Source: a virus
Virus record (IMG/VR): IMGVR_UViG_3300037042_003533
Span: 1 to 64,000 of that record
Direction: 5' to 3' (one strand)
Length of the DNA stretch: 64,000 bases
Shown: in pieces, positions 39,507-49,723 of the stretch
How the letters are laid out: every line of letters begins with the position of its first letter
Position numbering within the stretch: position 1 is the stretch's first letter
Notes under the pieces: generated by a model
Told to the model about the DNA's origin: nothing
Database searches by the model: none
What the model saw: only the letters and a program-made list of their open reading frames with translations
Translations under genes and position numbers: made by a program

Positions 39507-39620
39507 ATAGAATAGGCTCAGGCCCTATCTATCCTCTGGTGAGAGGATGTAACAATCTGAGCATACGGGCTACCGAACAAGGGACTAAGGTAGCCCACCT
39601 TTAGTTTATGGGAGAGAGAA
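39507..39620 (+). other. Intergenic region before the chaperone gene
   Basis: An 8-bp inverted repeat (GGGCTACC 39567-39574 with 39589-39596) lies between the major tail gene and the chaperone. No strong T-run follows, so it is at most a weak attenuator that would lower expression after the abundant tail protein. Confidence 0.4.
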
Positions 39621-40181
39621 ATGTCAGATAATTATAATGAAACACTTGGTATTGCCCTAGATAGTGTAAAAGAGACAGAAACTGTTCAGGATGATGGGTA
39701 TATTCATCTTAGTTCTGGGGTTGTGCTGGCCCCCCGCAAAATTAACCCCCTTGTTTTCCAGCAAGTAGCTTCCCAGTTCAAAGACCCTGTTGTACCTTAC
39801 GTATGGGATGAGAAAAAACAACGTAAAGAATACAACCCAATGAATCCAGAATATCTTGAGGAAAAGAAACGGGTTGAAGCTGAGCGTAGCATGGCAACCA
39901 TCGATGCGGTGATTGCTCTGGGGACAAAACTTAGTTCAGAGCACCCTATGCCCCCGGATATTAGTTCACTGGAAGATGATGATTGGATATATGATTTAGA
40001 AGCTGCTGGTCTTGTCTTCGATACAGACAACAAACGTATGCGCTATCGCACATGGGTTAAATTTATTGCTTGCCCGGAAGTTAAGGACATTGAAATTCTT
40101 ACCAATAAGGTGCTTAAATACATCGGGGTGCTAGAGGAGAATGTCGGCGCTGCCGTGGACTCCTTTCAATATAAAACGTAA
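39621..40181 (+). CDS. Tail assembly chaperone, first frame
   Basis: A 186-residue protein between the major tail and tape measure genes, the fixed place of the first tail chaperone (lambda G equivalent). The first ~120 residues are alpha/beta, followed by an acidic helical end. The second frame starts 41 nt before its stop in the +1 frame. Confidence 0.7.
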   Translation: MSDNYNETLGIALDSVKETETVQDDGYIHLSSGVVLAPRKINPLVFQQVASQFKDPVVPYVWDEKKQRKEYNPMNPEYLEEKKRVEAERSMATIDAVIALGTKLSSEHPMPPDISSLEDDDWIYDLEAAGLVFDTDNKRMRYRTWVKFIACPEVKDIEILTNKVLKYIGVLEENVGAAVDSFQYKT

Positions 40182-40452
40182 TGGGGTTCTGCTTACCCAA
40201 GCGGAAATAAAGACAACGATTGATACCGGGATTACTATGTCTGGTTTTCCTGGCATAGTTAATCCCTTCTATGAGATAGCTGCTTGCAACGCAGCTAATT
40301 ATAAATACTATCACGACTGGCAAGACCTGTCTTCAGAACAAAAGGAAGTTTTAGTTGGGCACTACTTTGCTGGTACACTGTTAGAGAATCATAAATCAGA
40401 CGCTCAAAATCGTGCATCGGAAAAGGCTAGTAAGGGACGAGGCAAGAAGTAG
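40141..40452 (+). CDS. Tail assembly chaperone, second frame
   Basis: A 103-residue frame overlapping the first chaperone by 41 nt. The end (DWQDLSSEQKEVLVGHYFAG...HKSDAQNR) resembles the second chaperone part of other siphoviruses. Its ATG has AGGAG only 1 nt upstream, too close for efficient initiation, so it may be made as an extension of the first frame by a +1 (or -2) shift within 40141-40178. Confidence 0.65.
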   Translation: MSALPWTPFNIKRNGVLLTQAEIKTTIDTGITMSGFPGIVNPFYEIAACNAANYKYYHDWQDLSSEQKEVLVGHYFAGTLLENHKSDAQNRASEKASKGRGKK

Positions 40453-40455
40453 AGA

Positions 40456-43400
40456 ATGCCCGAACAGATTGGTGTTGAGGTTGTTGCAGTGGGAGTTGCG
40501 GCTTTTAGCCGCGCTTTGCGTACTGCCCAAGATGATCTTGAACGGTTTCAAGGGTCTATACTTACATCTGCCAATTCTGCTACCACGTTAGGAAACAACC
40601 TTATTTCCATTGGTGGAAATATGGAGCGTCTTGGGAGGGCAATGACTATTGGAATCACAGCCCCCTTGGGTATTTTAGCAGGCACTCTCATTAGTGCTGG
40701 TATTGCCTTCGAAGACTCTTTCGCAGGTATCACCAAAACAGTTGATGGACTTGGTGTTGGTTTTGACGAGATTAGAAATGCAGCTCAAAGTCAACTTGGA
40801 ATTGTTGTTACCAATATGGATGAGGCTAGAGATGCCGCCGCTAAAATGGGAATATCTTTTGGTGACCTAACCCCATTAGGGGAGGAGGTTAGAAAACAGT
40901 TCCGGGAGATGGCTCTTGAAATCCCTCTAACTGCCTCGGAGTTAAATAAGTTTGGAGAAACGGCTGGGCAATTTGGTGTGGCAGCTTCTGAGATCGAGGG
41001 AGTTACACGATCTATGGCCGCTCTTGAGGTAGCCACTAACTTAGCAGGTGACGCCGCCGGTTCTCAGATAATCCAACTTAGAAACATTACTAAATCTAGC
41101 ATGGATATGTCAGAATTTGTTAATAGAGCTGGCTCTGCCTTGGTTTACTTGGGGAACAGTTCTGTTTCGACAGAAAGTCAGATATTAGATGCCACCATGA
41201 GAATTGCGGCTGCTGGTGACGCTGCAAACTTCACTGAACAGGAGATGTTTGCTTGGGGAACCACTATTTCTGACTTAGGGGTCAGAGCAGAAAAAGGTGG
41301 TACTGCTGTTAGTCGTATGATCAATGAAATGTTGATTGCAGTAGAAACTGGTAGTGATAATCTTGGCACCTTTGCTGGCGTGATGGGAATTAGTGTTGAA
41401 GACTTACAAAAGATGTTTGAAGAAGATGCTTCAAATGCTATCTTTACCTTTACACAAGCTTTAACTACTAATATTAAAGCCGGTAATGTTTCTAAGAAGA
41501 TGCTGACTGAGTTGGGTCTTGGTGGTGTGAGAGCTATTGATGTTGTTCAAAGGCTTTCTGGGGCCCAAGATATGTTTACTACTAACTTGGATAATGCTAA
41601 TAAATCTTGGGCCGAAGGAGTTGCTCTTCAAGAAGAGGCGGAGAAACGTTATAACACAGTTAAAAGTCAGATTCAATTAACCAAGAACGCTTTCAATGAT
41701 TTAGGGATTACTATCTTTGATTTAGTGAAGGGAGATATTAGCAACCTTCTCGAAAAAATACGAGAAGGCATAACTTGGTTTAAGAACTTAGATGCTGGTC
41801 TTATAAAAACAATCCTAAAGTTTGCCGGAATTGCAGCAGCAATCGGGCCAGTGCTAGTTGTACTGGGAGCACTTATATCGGCAGTCGGAACTGTATTTAC
41901 AGCTATAGGGGGTATTCCTACTGCGCTGAAGTTAATAAGCCGGACTCTACTTAGCACACTTGGCCCCGTGGGGCTTCTGATCTCTGGACTTATGCTGTTA
42001 ATCCCCCTCCTTTCAGGTACTGGGTTCAAGCTTAATATAGATTTCTCAGAAATTATAGATAAATTTAATGGTCTCGTAGAAACAGTTAAAACAAGTTTAG
42101 GGGAAATTGTCTCAGCTTTCGCAAATCTTAAAATTGGGGATACGGGTCTGCTTGAGTCTTTACAAGGTTTACTAGACACCCTCATCAACAGTATTATAAA
42201 TAAAATTACTAGTGTAATGGAATTCTTCCAAGACATGGCTAAAGGATTCTCTGACACTTTTACACCCTTTATAGTTGACAAAGGCCCCCAAATAGAGCGT
42301 ATTCTAATCAACGTGAAAACTATTGTAGACGAAGTTAGAACAGCTTTTGAAAAAGCAGGAGCTGCTATCGCTGCTGCTTTAGGGTTAAATACTAATGGAA
42401 CGGGAGTAGGGGAATTTCTTGGGGCCTTAGCTGGTCTAGCTTTCGAGGAGCTACTAAATGGTCTTGAGGCAGTTACTGGTTTTATTGCTAAGTTAGATGA
42501 GGGTATTACCAAAATCGCAGAGAACCAGGCAGTAAAGGATGTTATAAGTGGGATTGCTGATTCTTTTATTAGAATAAGGGACGCCGCTGCGGGAATATCT
42601 GTTTCTTGGATTAACGGAGTTGCTAGTGGATTCCAAAATATCACTAATTCTATAGCAAATTCAGAAACATTACAGAGTTTTGTGTCTTTAATAAAAACAT
42701 TGTTTGATATAATTTCTAAGTTTGCTTGGCAAGCAATAAACGATAACGTGAATAATCTAAAAGATGCTGTTAGAGGATTCATTGAGGGTATTACACCTTT
42801 TATTCAATCACAGGGCCCCAGGCTGCAACAAATCTGGGAAAATCTAGCAACAGTTTGGGAAAGATTAGGGCCCCTGTTTGAGGCGATAGAAAAACTAGCC
42901 CAAGCCTTTGAGAAACTAGGCGCGGCGGCTGGTATTAATGTTGATTGGGAAACTATCGGAAAATTCTTTGGGTTTTTGGCTGGTCTAGTTCTCGATGGAA
43001 TTATTCGTGGGATTGAGTGGTTCACAAAATCCTTAATTGATGCTGTCAGTATAATGACAATTTTAGTAAACGCGGGTACACGGTTTGTTTTATTTCTTCA
43101 AAATTCTTCTGGAACTATAAGCGGTGTAGCTGCAAATATAGGTAGTGCTATAAGCAGAGCTTTTAGTCCGATAGTAAATTTATTTGATGCTGCCCGAAAT
43201 AGTATAGACCGGATGAAAGAAACTTTTTATGGAGTCCAGAACACAATTAATAATGTTATGTGGTCATTTGATATGTTACAATGGAAGATTGGAAACGTTG
43301 TAAATACTGCCAAATGGTATCTCGACCAACTAGGATCAAAAGTACAAGAAGTTCTCAGAATGATCACAGGATCACCGGAACTAATCATTCAGCACCCCTT

Positions 43401-43641
43401 CGAGAAATTTGAAGGTTATTTGAAAGCAGTTGATTTTAGCAAGCTTATAGAAGGCTCCATGGCTCTAAACAGTATGAATCAAATATCAATGGTAGCCCCC
43501 TCTGCTTCTAGTAATCAACAAACTATTACCAACGACCGCCGTGTACAGGCCAATATTACCGGTGTTCCCATGGACACTGCTAGTGGTATAGTAGACATCT
43601 TGCAGCGTCAAACTAGGATGGCAGAGGTATTCCAGTCATGA
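40456..43641 (+). CDS. Tail tape measure protein
   Basis: A 1061-residue protein, the longest in the window. The N-terminal ~330 residues match TP901-type tape measure proteins (G-I-A-F-E-D-S-F-A-G-I-T-K-T-V-D...). A hydrophobic cluster (about 455-515, GPVLVVLGALISAVGTVFTAIGG) supplies transmembrane segments, and helical repeats follow. By the usual ~1.5 angstrom per residue the tail would be about 160 nm. The large antisense frame opposite it is a shadow. Confidence 0.92.
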   Translation: MPEQIGVEVVAVGVAAFSRALRTAQDDLERFQGSILTSANSATTLGNNLISIGGNMERLGRAMTIGITAPLGILAGTLISAGIAFEDSFAGITKTVDGLGVGFDEIRNAAQSQLGIVVTNMDEARDAAAKMGISFGDLTPLGEEVRKQFREMALEIPLTASELNKFGETAGQFGVAASEIEGVTRSMAALEVATNLAGDAAGSQIIQLRNITKSSMDMSEFVNRAGSALVYLGNSSVSTESQILDATMRIAAAGDAANFTEQEMFAWGTTISDLGVRAEKGGTAVSRMINEMLIAVETGSDNLGTFAGVMGISVEDLQKMFEEDASNAIFTFTQALTTNIKAGNVSKKMLTELGLGGVRAIDVVQRLSGAQDMFTTNLDNANKSWAEGVALQEEAEKRYNTVKSQIQLTKNAFNDLGITIFDLVKGDISNLLEKIREGITWFKNLDAGLIKTILKFAGIAAAIGPVLVVLGALISAVGTVFTAIGGIPTALKLISRTLLSTLGPVGLLISGLMLLIPLLSGTGFKLNIDFSEIIDKFNGLVETVKTSLGEIVSAFANLKIGDTGLLESLQGLLDTLINSIINKITSVMEFFQDMAKGFSDTFTPFIVDKGPQIERILINVKTIVDEVRTAFEKAGAAIAAALGLNTNGTGVGEFLGALAGLAFEELLNGLEAVTGFIAKLDEGITKIAENQAVKDVISGIADSFIRIRDAAAGISVSWINGVASGFQNITNSIANSETLQSFVSLIKTLFDIISKFAWQAINDNVNNLKDAVRGFIEGITPFIQSQGPRLQQIWENLATVWERLGPLFEAIEKLAQAFEKLGAAAGINVDWETIGKFFGFLAGLVLDGIIRGIEWFTKSLIDAVSIMTILVNAGTRFVLFLQNSSGTISGVAANIGSAISRAFSPIVNLFDAARNSIDRMKETFYGVQNTINNVMWSFDMLQWKIGNVVNTAKWYLDQLGSKVQEVLRMITGSPELIIQHPFEKFEGYLKAVDFSKLIEGSMALNSMNQISMVAPSASSNQQTITNDRRVQANITGVPMDTASGIVDILQRQTRMAEVFQS

Positions 43642-44591
43642 CAGTAAGAAACTTCCGCCGTGCTGTTACTGAGTTAATCCAGTACATCACGCCAGACGGC
43701 ATTGTAGTTAATCTACACGATCCTCCTGGTGGGAGGTCTATCTTGCTCTACGAGGGCGACGGCTTACCCTCGCTTTCCTATGATACTACTAGAGGCCCCT
43801 TCCAACACGGTTCAAGTGTTCTGGGGGCTAAAGAACCAGAACGGGAAATAAATCTAGCGGTTCGCTGGAATGCCTGTGACCGTGATGAATATTGGGATAT
43901 GCGTCATGAGTTTGGAAACTACATGCGCCCTAATCGTACAGATATGAACAACCCAGAGCCTGGGATTATCCGAAGAGTTCTCAGTAATGGCGAAATCTAT
44001 GATCTAGACGTTTATCTTGTAGAAGGGCCAAAATATGTTTTTCCAGCAGAGTGGGATCATTTCTCTTTCCAAGAAGCTTTATCTTTTATTGCTTACAACC
44101 CTATTCTCTACAAGCCAGAGGATATAACTTGTACTTTAACTGACTTTGATCCCGGCGTTTTGCCAGATATTGTTTTTCCTTTCGAGTTTCCTTTTGAGTT
44201 TGCAGAAGAAGACCCGACGGTAGCCAAGTCCTGTGTTATTAACTATGATGGTAACTGGGAATCGTTCCCCATCATCACTGTGGAAGGCCCATGGACAAAT
44301 CTACTAATAACTCACACCAACACTGGGGATGTGATCGAGATAGTAGGCTACACATCGCCAGCAGCCGAGATAACAACATTTGACCTGACCTACAACGTGA
44401 AAACTATTCAAACGGGAGCTGGTATATCATTGATGGGCTATCTGGTCAACCCCAACGATCTGGGAACTTTCAGTATAGAGCCGGAACCAACTGTTGCGGG
44501 GGGTATCAATACCATCAGTATAACTGTAGAGGGTGGCACGGCTGCCACAGAAGCTATCATAACGTATAAAGAGAGGTTTATCACAATCTAA
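43638..44591 (+). CDS. Distal tail protein (Dit-like)
   Basis: A 317-residue protein directly after the tape measure gene (ATGA overlap), the standard distal-tail position. The N-terminal half shows the siphovirus tail component pattern (R-x-I-x-L, R-D-E-Y-W-D-M-R, then YFP-like W-D-x-x-x-x-Q-E-A-L-S-F-I-A-Y-N-P). It forms the ring joining the tail tube to the baseplate. Confidence 0.75.
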   Translation: MTVRNFRRAVTELIQYITPDGIVVNLHDPPGGRSILLYEGDGLPSLSYDTTRGPFQHGSSVLGAKEPEREINLAVRWNACDRDEYWDMRHEFGNYMRPNRTDMNNPEPGIIRRVLSNGEIYDLDVYLVEGPKYVFPAEWDHFSFQEALSFIAYNPILYKPEDITCTLTDFDPGVLPDIVFPFEFPFEFAEEDPTVAKSCVINYDGNWESFPIITVEGPWTNLLITHTNTGDVIEIVGYTSPAAEITTFDLTYNVKTIQTGAGISLMGYLVNPNDLGTFSIEPEPTVAGGINTISITVEGGTAATEAIITYKERFITI

Positions 44592-46969
44592 TGGCTGAAG
44601 ACTCTGCATATTGGGGAGGACATTTAATAGGGGACGCCGCTTCCGCAACTTTGTGGCAAGCTCCCTACTCGTCTGCCGAGTGGTCAGATGTACTGTCAAA
44701 ACTCCTTACCTCTAATAATACGCTTGGTGGTTATATTGTTCCTGACTGTGATAGTGAGTTAGTTGTTACAGAAGCTAACCCTGCTGCTATGTCAGTGCGA
44801 GTCTTTGCTGGGGTCATGAACATCCACGGGCGAGTGTATGAGAATACCACTACTGAGACACTAGTCATTGGAGCTAACGCCACAGGCAACCCTCGAATTG
44901 ATAGGGTTGTAGTTAGAATAAGTGTTGCTGCCCAAACTATTCGTCTGGCGGTTTTGCCGGGAGCTGCTGCTGCCTCTCCTTCTCTGCCTGCTTTAACCCA
45001 GACTGCCGCAACCTATGAAATATCCCTGGCCTACATTTGGGTAGCAAACGGGGCAGCTACTATTGTAGATGAAGACATCCATGACGAGAGATTGTTTCTT
45101 GCCAGTTCCGGCAACAGTGAAGATGTTACTCCTGTCGATAACCTGATCCGGAACAGTGAGTTTTATGGTTACAGCAAGATGAGTGGATTTGCTGTTGCTA
45201 CTGATCCCCCGGATGGTTGGAGTTTGGTGTCTACTCCTGCATCTATTGGGTTCTATGCTAAACCTGCTCAAATGGTTCGAGGGAGAGCTTTAGAAATAAT
45301 TGCTAATGGTGCTTCAGAAGGAATTTCTTACACCTTCTCTGTGCTGGCTTCTACTTCCTATGTTATTAAATTATTGACGCAGGTCACTGCTGGGGATATT
45401 GGGTCAATTGTGGTAACAACAAATGCTGCTGCTCCCACCACGATAACTCGCTACACTAGAAGAACTGCCGCCTGGATAGAAGAGTTAATTTATTACACGA
45501 CAGAAGCCGACGCTACTACCATGACAGTTCAGTTACTAGCTTTAGCAAACACCGATGTGATTCAATATGGGCAGGTACTTGCCGTCAAAGGCCATATTCC
45601 AGGGCCCTTTAGAATGTGTAAGGAAGTTATCTACCACATTAAGGGTGTAACTGATACCAACTGGGCGGCGGATACTAAGTCGGATGGAACTACTACCATC
45701 GATCTAGATGCGGACTTCCAAGCAATTATTCCCGGTGGGGCAAAGAAAGTTTTAGTTGGGTTAAAGGCCCAAGATTCTACTGTTGCAGGAGATAATATTC
45801 TAACTGAATATGCTGTTGCTAATCAAGATGTAGGAGTTCCTCTGCGGGGCCCTTCTGGAGCGGGGGGAACAGCCGCTATAACTGGAACCGGGACTCCTAT
45901 TCGTATAGGCGATAGTGCTAATTTAGACTATTGGGAGGCCCAATCCTTTACAACAATTACATCTGGTAGATTATCTCAACTGACATTTACTTTACTAGCC
46001 AACACCGGAACACCAGTTGGGGACATTACTTGGGAAATCTGTACCAACAATGTATCAGTGCCATCTGCAACAATTTTGCAGACTGGCACAATTACTCCCA
46101 CTGCAAGTGCAGTTAACACAGTAACTATTACTAATGGAGTATTTCTTAGCACAGGTACTACATATTGGCTTGTATTGCATCTTCCGGATCAAACCACAAA
46201 TAATGGTTGTAATTTGGATTGTCAAGATTCTTCCGACCCTGATGGTAACATGGCCTACAGTACAAATGGGGGAGGTTCTTGGACAGCCACTACGTATGAT
46301 TGTGCCTGTACTATTACTACCAACCCCGTTAGTGTCGGGGATAAATTAGCTCAATCCTTCCAAATAGCTGCTGACTCTTCCGTAACAGGAGTTAAACTAT
46401 ACTTACTCAAGGTTGGTTCGCCTGTCGGAACAATGACCTTACGCATCGAAACTAACAATGCAGGGTCGCCTTCGGGGAACTTAGCTCATGCCAATGCTAC
46501 AATAACTTTGGCTGAGAGTGGGCTGGGGGCTGCTTATGCTCTAACAACATTTGCTTTTGCCACGGCTGCTTCCTTATCAGCAGCTACAACATACTGGATA
46601 GTTCTATCGACAGACCGTGTTGCTAGTACAAGTAACTATGTCCTGTGGGGAAGTGATGCTTCGGCTCCCGGATATGCTTCTGGAGAACTGAAGTCTCAAG
46701 TTGGAGCAGCTTGGAGTGCTGAGTCTAAGGATGGGTGCTTCCAAGTTTACTTAACTATTGTAGCTTTAACTTCCAGTTTATCAGCGAGGGCAAAATCTGG
46801 TACAATTGATTTTGCAAAAGTAAGTCTAGCTGGGTTGGTGGGTAGTACAAATTATTATGGGCAGGGATGGGTTCCGGTAGACTCACTTAACAGATTTGAT
46901 CTTTATGTTGTTGATACCATAGCTAGTTCACTTATTTGTACTGTGTTGCTGTTAGGATTGGAGATATAG
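44591..46969 (+). CDS. Baseplate/receptor-binding protein 1 of 3, with two extra beta-sandwich repeats
   Basis: A 792-residue protein. Residues 1 to about 175 (S-A-Y-W-x-G-x-x-x-G-D-A, A-P-Y-S, G-R-V-Y-E-N-T-T, R-I-D-R-V-V-V-R, Y-I-W-V, I-H-D-E-R) are shared with the two following genes. A CBM-like domain (ILNSEF-like, here NLIRNSEF, to about 350) follows. Residues about 440-560 and 575-735 are two related beta-sandwich repeats (L-x-x-L-T-F-x-L, S-P-V-G, T-T-Y-W-L-V-L). Probably binds host surface sugar. Confidence 0.75.
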   Translation: MAEDSAYWGGHLIGDAASATLWQAPYSSAEWSDVLSKLLTSNNTLGGYIVPDCDSELVVTEANPAAMSVRVFAGVMNIHGRVYENTTTETLVIGANATGNPRIDRVVVRISVAAQTIRLAVLPGAAAASPSLPALTQTAATYEISLAYIWVANGAATIVDEDIHDERLFLASSGNSEDVTPVDNLIRNSEFYGYSKMSGFAVATDPPDGWSLVSTPASIGFYAKPAQMVRGRALEIIANGASEGISYTFSVLASTSYVIKLLTQVTAGDIGSIVVTTNAAAPTTITRYTRRTAAWIEELIYYTTEADATTMTVQLLALANTDVIQYGQVLAVKGHIPGPFRMCKEVIYHIKGVTDTNWAADTKSDGTTTIDLDADFQAIIPGGAKKVLVGLKAQDSTVAGDNILTEYAVANQDVGVPLRGPSGAGGTAAITGTGTPIRIGDSANLDYWEAQSFTTITSGRLSQLTFTLLANTGTPVGDITWEICTNNVSVPSATILQTGTITPTASAVNTVTITNGVFLSTGTTYWLVLHLPDQTTNNGCNLDCQDSSDPDGNMAYSTNGGGSWTATTYDCACTITTNPVSVGDKLAQSFQIAADSSVTGVKLYLLKVGSPVGTMTLRIETNNAGSPSGNLAHANATITLAESGLGAAYALTTFAFATAASLSAATTYWIVLSTDRVASTSNYVLWGSDASAPGYASGELKSQVGAAWSAESKDGCFQVYLTIVALTSSLSARAKSGTIDFAKVSLAGLVGSTNYYGQGWVPVDSLNRFDLYVVDTIASSLICTVLLLGLEI

Positions 46970-46970
46970 A

Positions 46971-48362
46971 ATGGCTGAAGGTTCTGCTTATTGGGAAGGT
47001 GTAACCACAGGGGATGCAGGAACTTCGGCTGTTTGGGATGCTCCTTATACACATTCGGAATGGTCAAGCATTAAAAATTATCTTCTCGCTAATAGTGGAG
47101 AAGGTGGGTTTGTCCTTCCGGGGTACAACAATAACTTAGTAGTATTAGCATCAGCTCCTGGTGCTATGACAGTTGAAGTTGGGTCGGGAGCGATGTTTTC
47201 CCAAGGCAGAATTTACGAAAACACCACTACCCTAGTATTAAATATAGCTGCAAATACTTCGGGTTACAATCGAATAGACCGGATTGTTGTACGAACTACA
47301 TTTGCTTCTCAAACAATCCGAACGGTAGTAATAGAAGGAACTCCTGCTGTAGTTCCGGCCTTGCCCGCTTTGGTTGATTCAATCACTTACTATGATGTAC
47401 CCTTGGCCTATGTTTGGGTAGATAACGCGGCAGTTGCAATAGCAGACACAGCAATTCATGACGAGCGATTGTTTGCAAGTAATCATCTATCTTTGAATAG
47501 CTACTATGATAAATCAAACCTTCTTAAAAACTCTGAGTTCATGGCATTTAGCCAACTAAATGGGGGGGCTACCACCAATCCACCAGAGTGCTGGGATTTG
47601 GTTGGTACACCATCCGATATTGCTTCTTACTCACGACCTTACCAAATGAGTCGGGGGCGAGCAGTACAAGTAACAGCCGATGGAGCCTCAGAAGGTATAT
47701 CCCAGACAGTTACAGTGAAGCCCTCGACTCCTTACGCGATAAGACTGCTTACCAGAGGAACTTCAGGAGATGTTGGACTTATTTCAGTTACAACTAACTC
47801 AGGGGCCCCAGGCACAATTTCCAGATATACTAGGAGATCAGATTCTTGGGTGGAAGAAACCCTTGTCTACATAACTGAAGCTGATGCTTCAACACTAACA
47901 GTAAGTTTGCTTGCTCTTAATAGTGGGGATATTATTCGCTACGGTCAGGTAATTCTTGTGGAAGGTTATATCTCAGGGCCGTACAGAAAATGTCACGAGA
48001 AAATAGAATTCACTGAAGCTGTTACAGACTTCTTTTGGACTGTTTCCACTCGCGCAAATTATATATATACCGTGGATTTAACTACAGAATTTCAGGGGAT
48101 AATACTAGAAAACACCAAAGGGATTCTTGTGCAGCTATCTGGCTATGATGCAGTTGCCGCCGACAGCACTATATATGTAGGTCTAGGGCAAGCTACTGTC
48201 TCAACTGCTAACGTAGCAGAAAATATAACATTATACTCTACAGCTTGGGTGGGACTACAGACAAATGATGTTTCTGATTATCACACGTTCTATGTTTTTA
48301 GTTACTCTAACCCTGTATCCTCTTTTCGTATTACTATCAAAATATTAGGGATTGTGATCTAA
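46971..48362 (+). CDS. Baseplate/receptor-binding protein 2 of 3
   Basis: A 463-residue paralogue of the preceding protein over its first ~350 residues, including the anchor region and CBM-like domain (KNSEF...W), but with a different, shorter C-terminal end. The three genes are separated by 1 nt or overlap, so they are co-translated. Confidence 0.75.
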   Translation: MAEGSAYWEGVTTGDAGTSAVWDAPYTHSEWSSIKNYLLANSGEGGFVLPGYNNNLVVLASAPGAMTVEVGSGAMFSQGRIYENTTTLVLNIAANTSGYNRIDRIVVRTTFASQTIRTVVIEGTPAVVPALPALVDSITYYDVPLAYVWVDNAAVAIADTAIHDERLFASNHLSLNSYYDKSNLLKNSEFMAFSQLNGGATTNPPECWDLVGTPSDIASYSRPYQMSRGRAVQVTADGASEGISQTVTVKPSTPYAIRLLTRGTSGDVGLISVTTNSGAPGTISRYTRRSDSWVEETLVYITEADASTLTVSLLALNSGDIIRYGQVILVEGYISGPYRKCHEKIEFTEAVTDFFWTVSTRANYIYTVDLTTEFQGIILENTKGILVQLSGYDAVAADSTIYVGLGQATVSTANVAENITLYSTAWVGLQTNDVSDYHTFYVFSYSNPVSSFRITIKILGIVI

Positions 48363-49723
48363 TGTCTGAAAATTCTGCCTTCTGGGATGGTATTGCTGTA
48401 GGAGATGCTGCTTCAGGAACAGGCTGGAAAGCAAAATACTCTAGTTCTAATATGAGTGATATTCTGTCTAAGGTTTTATCTAATGATAGTATATCGGGAT
48501 ATGTTGTTCCTGAGTACGAAGACGAGCTAATGGTGCAGAGTAGCACACCTTATAGCATGAATGTTGTTGTTGGGGTAGGAAAAGCTCTTGTTAGCGGCAG
48601 GATTTATGCCAATACAGCTAATAAAACACTAGCTTTAGCCCCTAACGTTTCAGGTCAGGCTCGTTTAGATAGGGTTGTTTTACAAGTTGCCATAGCTCCT
48701 CAAACTTGCCGTCTTATTATACTAGAAGGAACACCGGGGGCTCCTCCTGTCCTCCCAACATTAACCCAAGATGCTAATATATTTGAGGTTCCCCTAGCCT
48801 ATGTTTGGGTTCCTGCGGCGGCTGCTAATGTAGTAGATGCTGATATACACGATGAGAGATACTTCTTACAAACATTCTCAACCCTAAATAAGTATGCGGG
48901 AGCAGACACAGAAATTTGCAACTCTGAGTACATGATCACAGATAGGCTTGCCGCAGCAGGCCCTAAATATTACTACTACCCTACAAATTGGATTGGTGAT
49001 ACCAAAACAGAAGCTATTTATAGTGCTGCTCCATCTCAAATGACGAGAGGGAGGGCCATAACTTTAACAGCCATAACAACTTCTACTACAGGTATCTACC
49101 AAGACTTCCCAATAAAAGCTAGTACCCACTATGCAATCAAAGTTTTAGTCAAAGTAGCCATAGGTTCAGTCGGTTATATTACTGTAACTACAAACTCCTC
49201 TTCCCCAGTTACTATAACCAAGACTATCCGAAGAACAAATCTGTGGATAGAAGAAACAATCTACTATACTTCCGAATATGATTCTTCTAATATGACTATA
49301 GCATTTTATCTCCCGGCTGTTAATGGACAGGTAATGTATGCTGGGCAAGTTTTAGCTGTAGAAGGGTATCATCCTGGGCCTTTTCGACCGATACACGAAA
49401 CTATCTTGTGTAGTTCAGAAATGGCATTCCATATAGACTTGCCTGGTTCTCATAGCTCCTCAACCGACACAGAAGATTGGAGTACAGTGTTTCCGGGGGC
49501 CAAAAGTCTTTTCCTACGGTCAAGTGCTGATGATACCTTAGACACAACAGGAGCCTTTTACAAACAATATGGTGGAACAGATGTATGGGTTGGTTGTGTG
49601 GGGGGTAGATCGCACAACAACGGCGAGATAGCCTTGATTGACAACAAATATGATGTAGAATATGTTGCTTCAGGGGTAAACACTATTTCAGCCTACTTGT
49701 ACATAGACGGGATTCAAACATGA
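48362..49723 (+). CDS. Baseplate/receptor-binding protein 3 of 3
   Basis: A 453-residue third paralogue with the same anchor region (SAFWDGIAVGDAASG, R-L-D-R-V-V, I-H-D-E-R) and CBM-like middle; its last ~100 residues are again distinct. The alternative tips suggest several receptors or a heteromeric baseplate. Confidence 0.75.
   Translation: MSENSAFWDGIAVGDAASGTGWKAKYSSSNMSDILSKVLSNDSISGYVVPEYEDELMVQSSTPYSMNVVVGVGKALVSGRIYANTANKTLALAPNVSGQARLDRVVLQVAIAPQTCRLIILEGTPGAPPVLPTLTQDANIFEVPLAYVWVPAAAANVVDADIHDERYFLQTFSTLNKYAGADTEICNSEYMITDRLAAAGPKYYYYPTNWIGDTKTEAIYSAAPSQMTRGRAITLTAITTSTTGIYQDFPIKASTHYAIKVLVKVAIGSVGYITVTTNSSSPVTITKTIRRTNLWIEETIYYTSEYDSSNMTIAFYLPAVNGQVMYAGQVLAVEGYHPGPFRPIHETILCSSEMAFHIDLPGSHSSSTDTEDWSTVFPGAKSLFLRSSADDTLDTTGAFYKQYGGTDVWVGCVGGRSHNNGEIALIDNKYDVEYVASGVNTISAYLYIDGIQT

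Noticed and set aside
41673-42782. A 369-codon frame antisense to the tape measure gene
   Set aside because: Long antisense frames are expected opposite biased coding sequence; Ser/Ile/Pro-rich and without start signals.
44591-49723. Diversity-generating retroelement acting on receptor-binding genes
   Set aside because: No reverse transcriptase and no short variable/template repeat pair was found.
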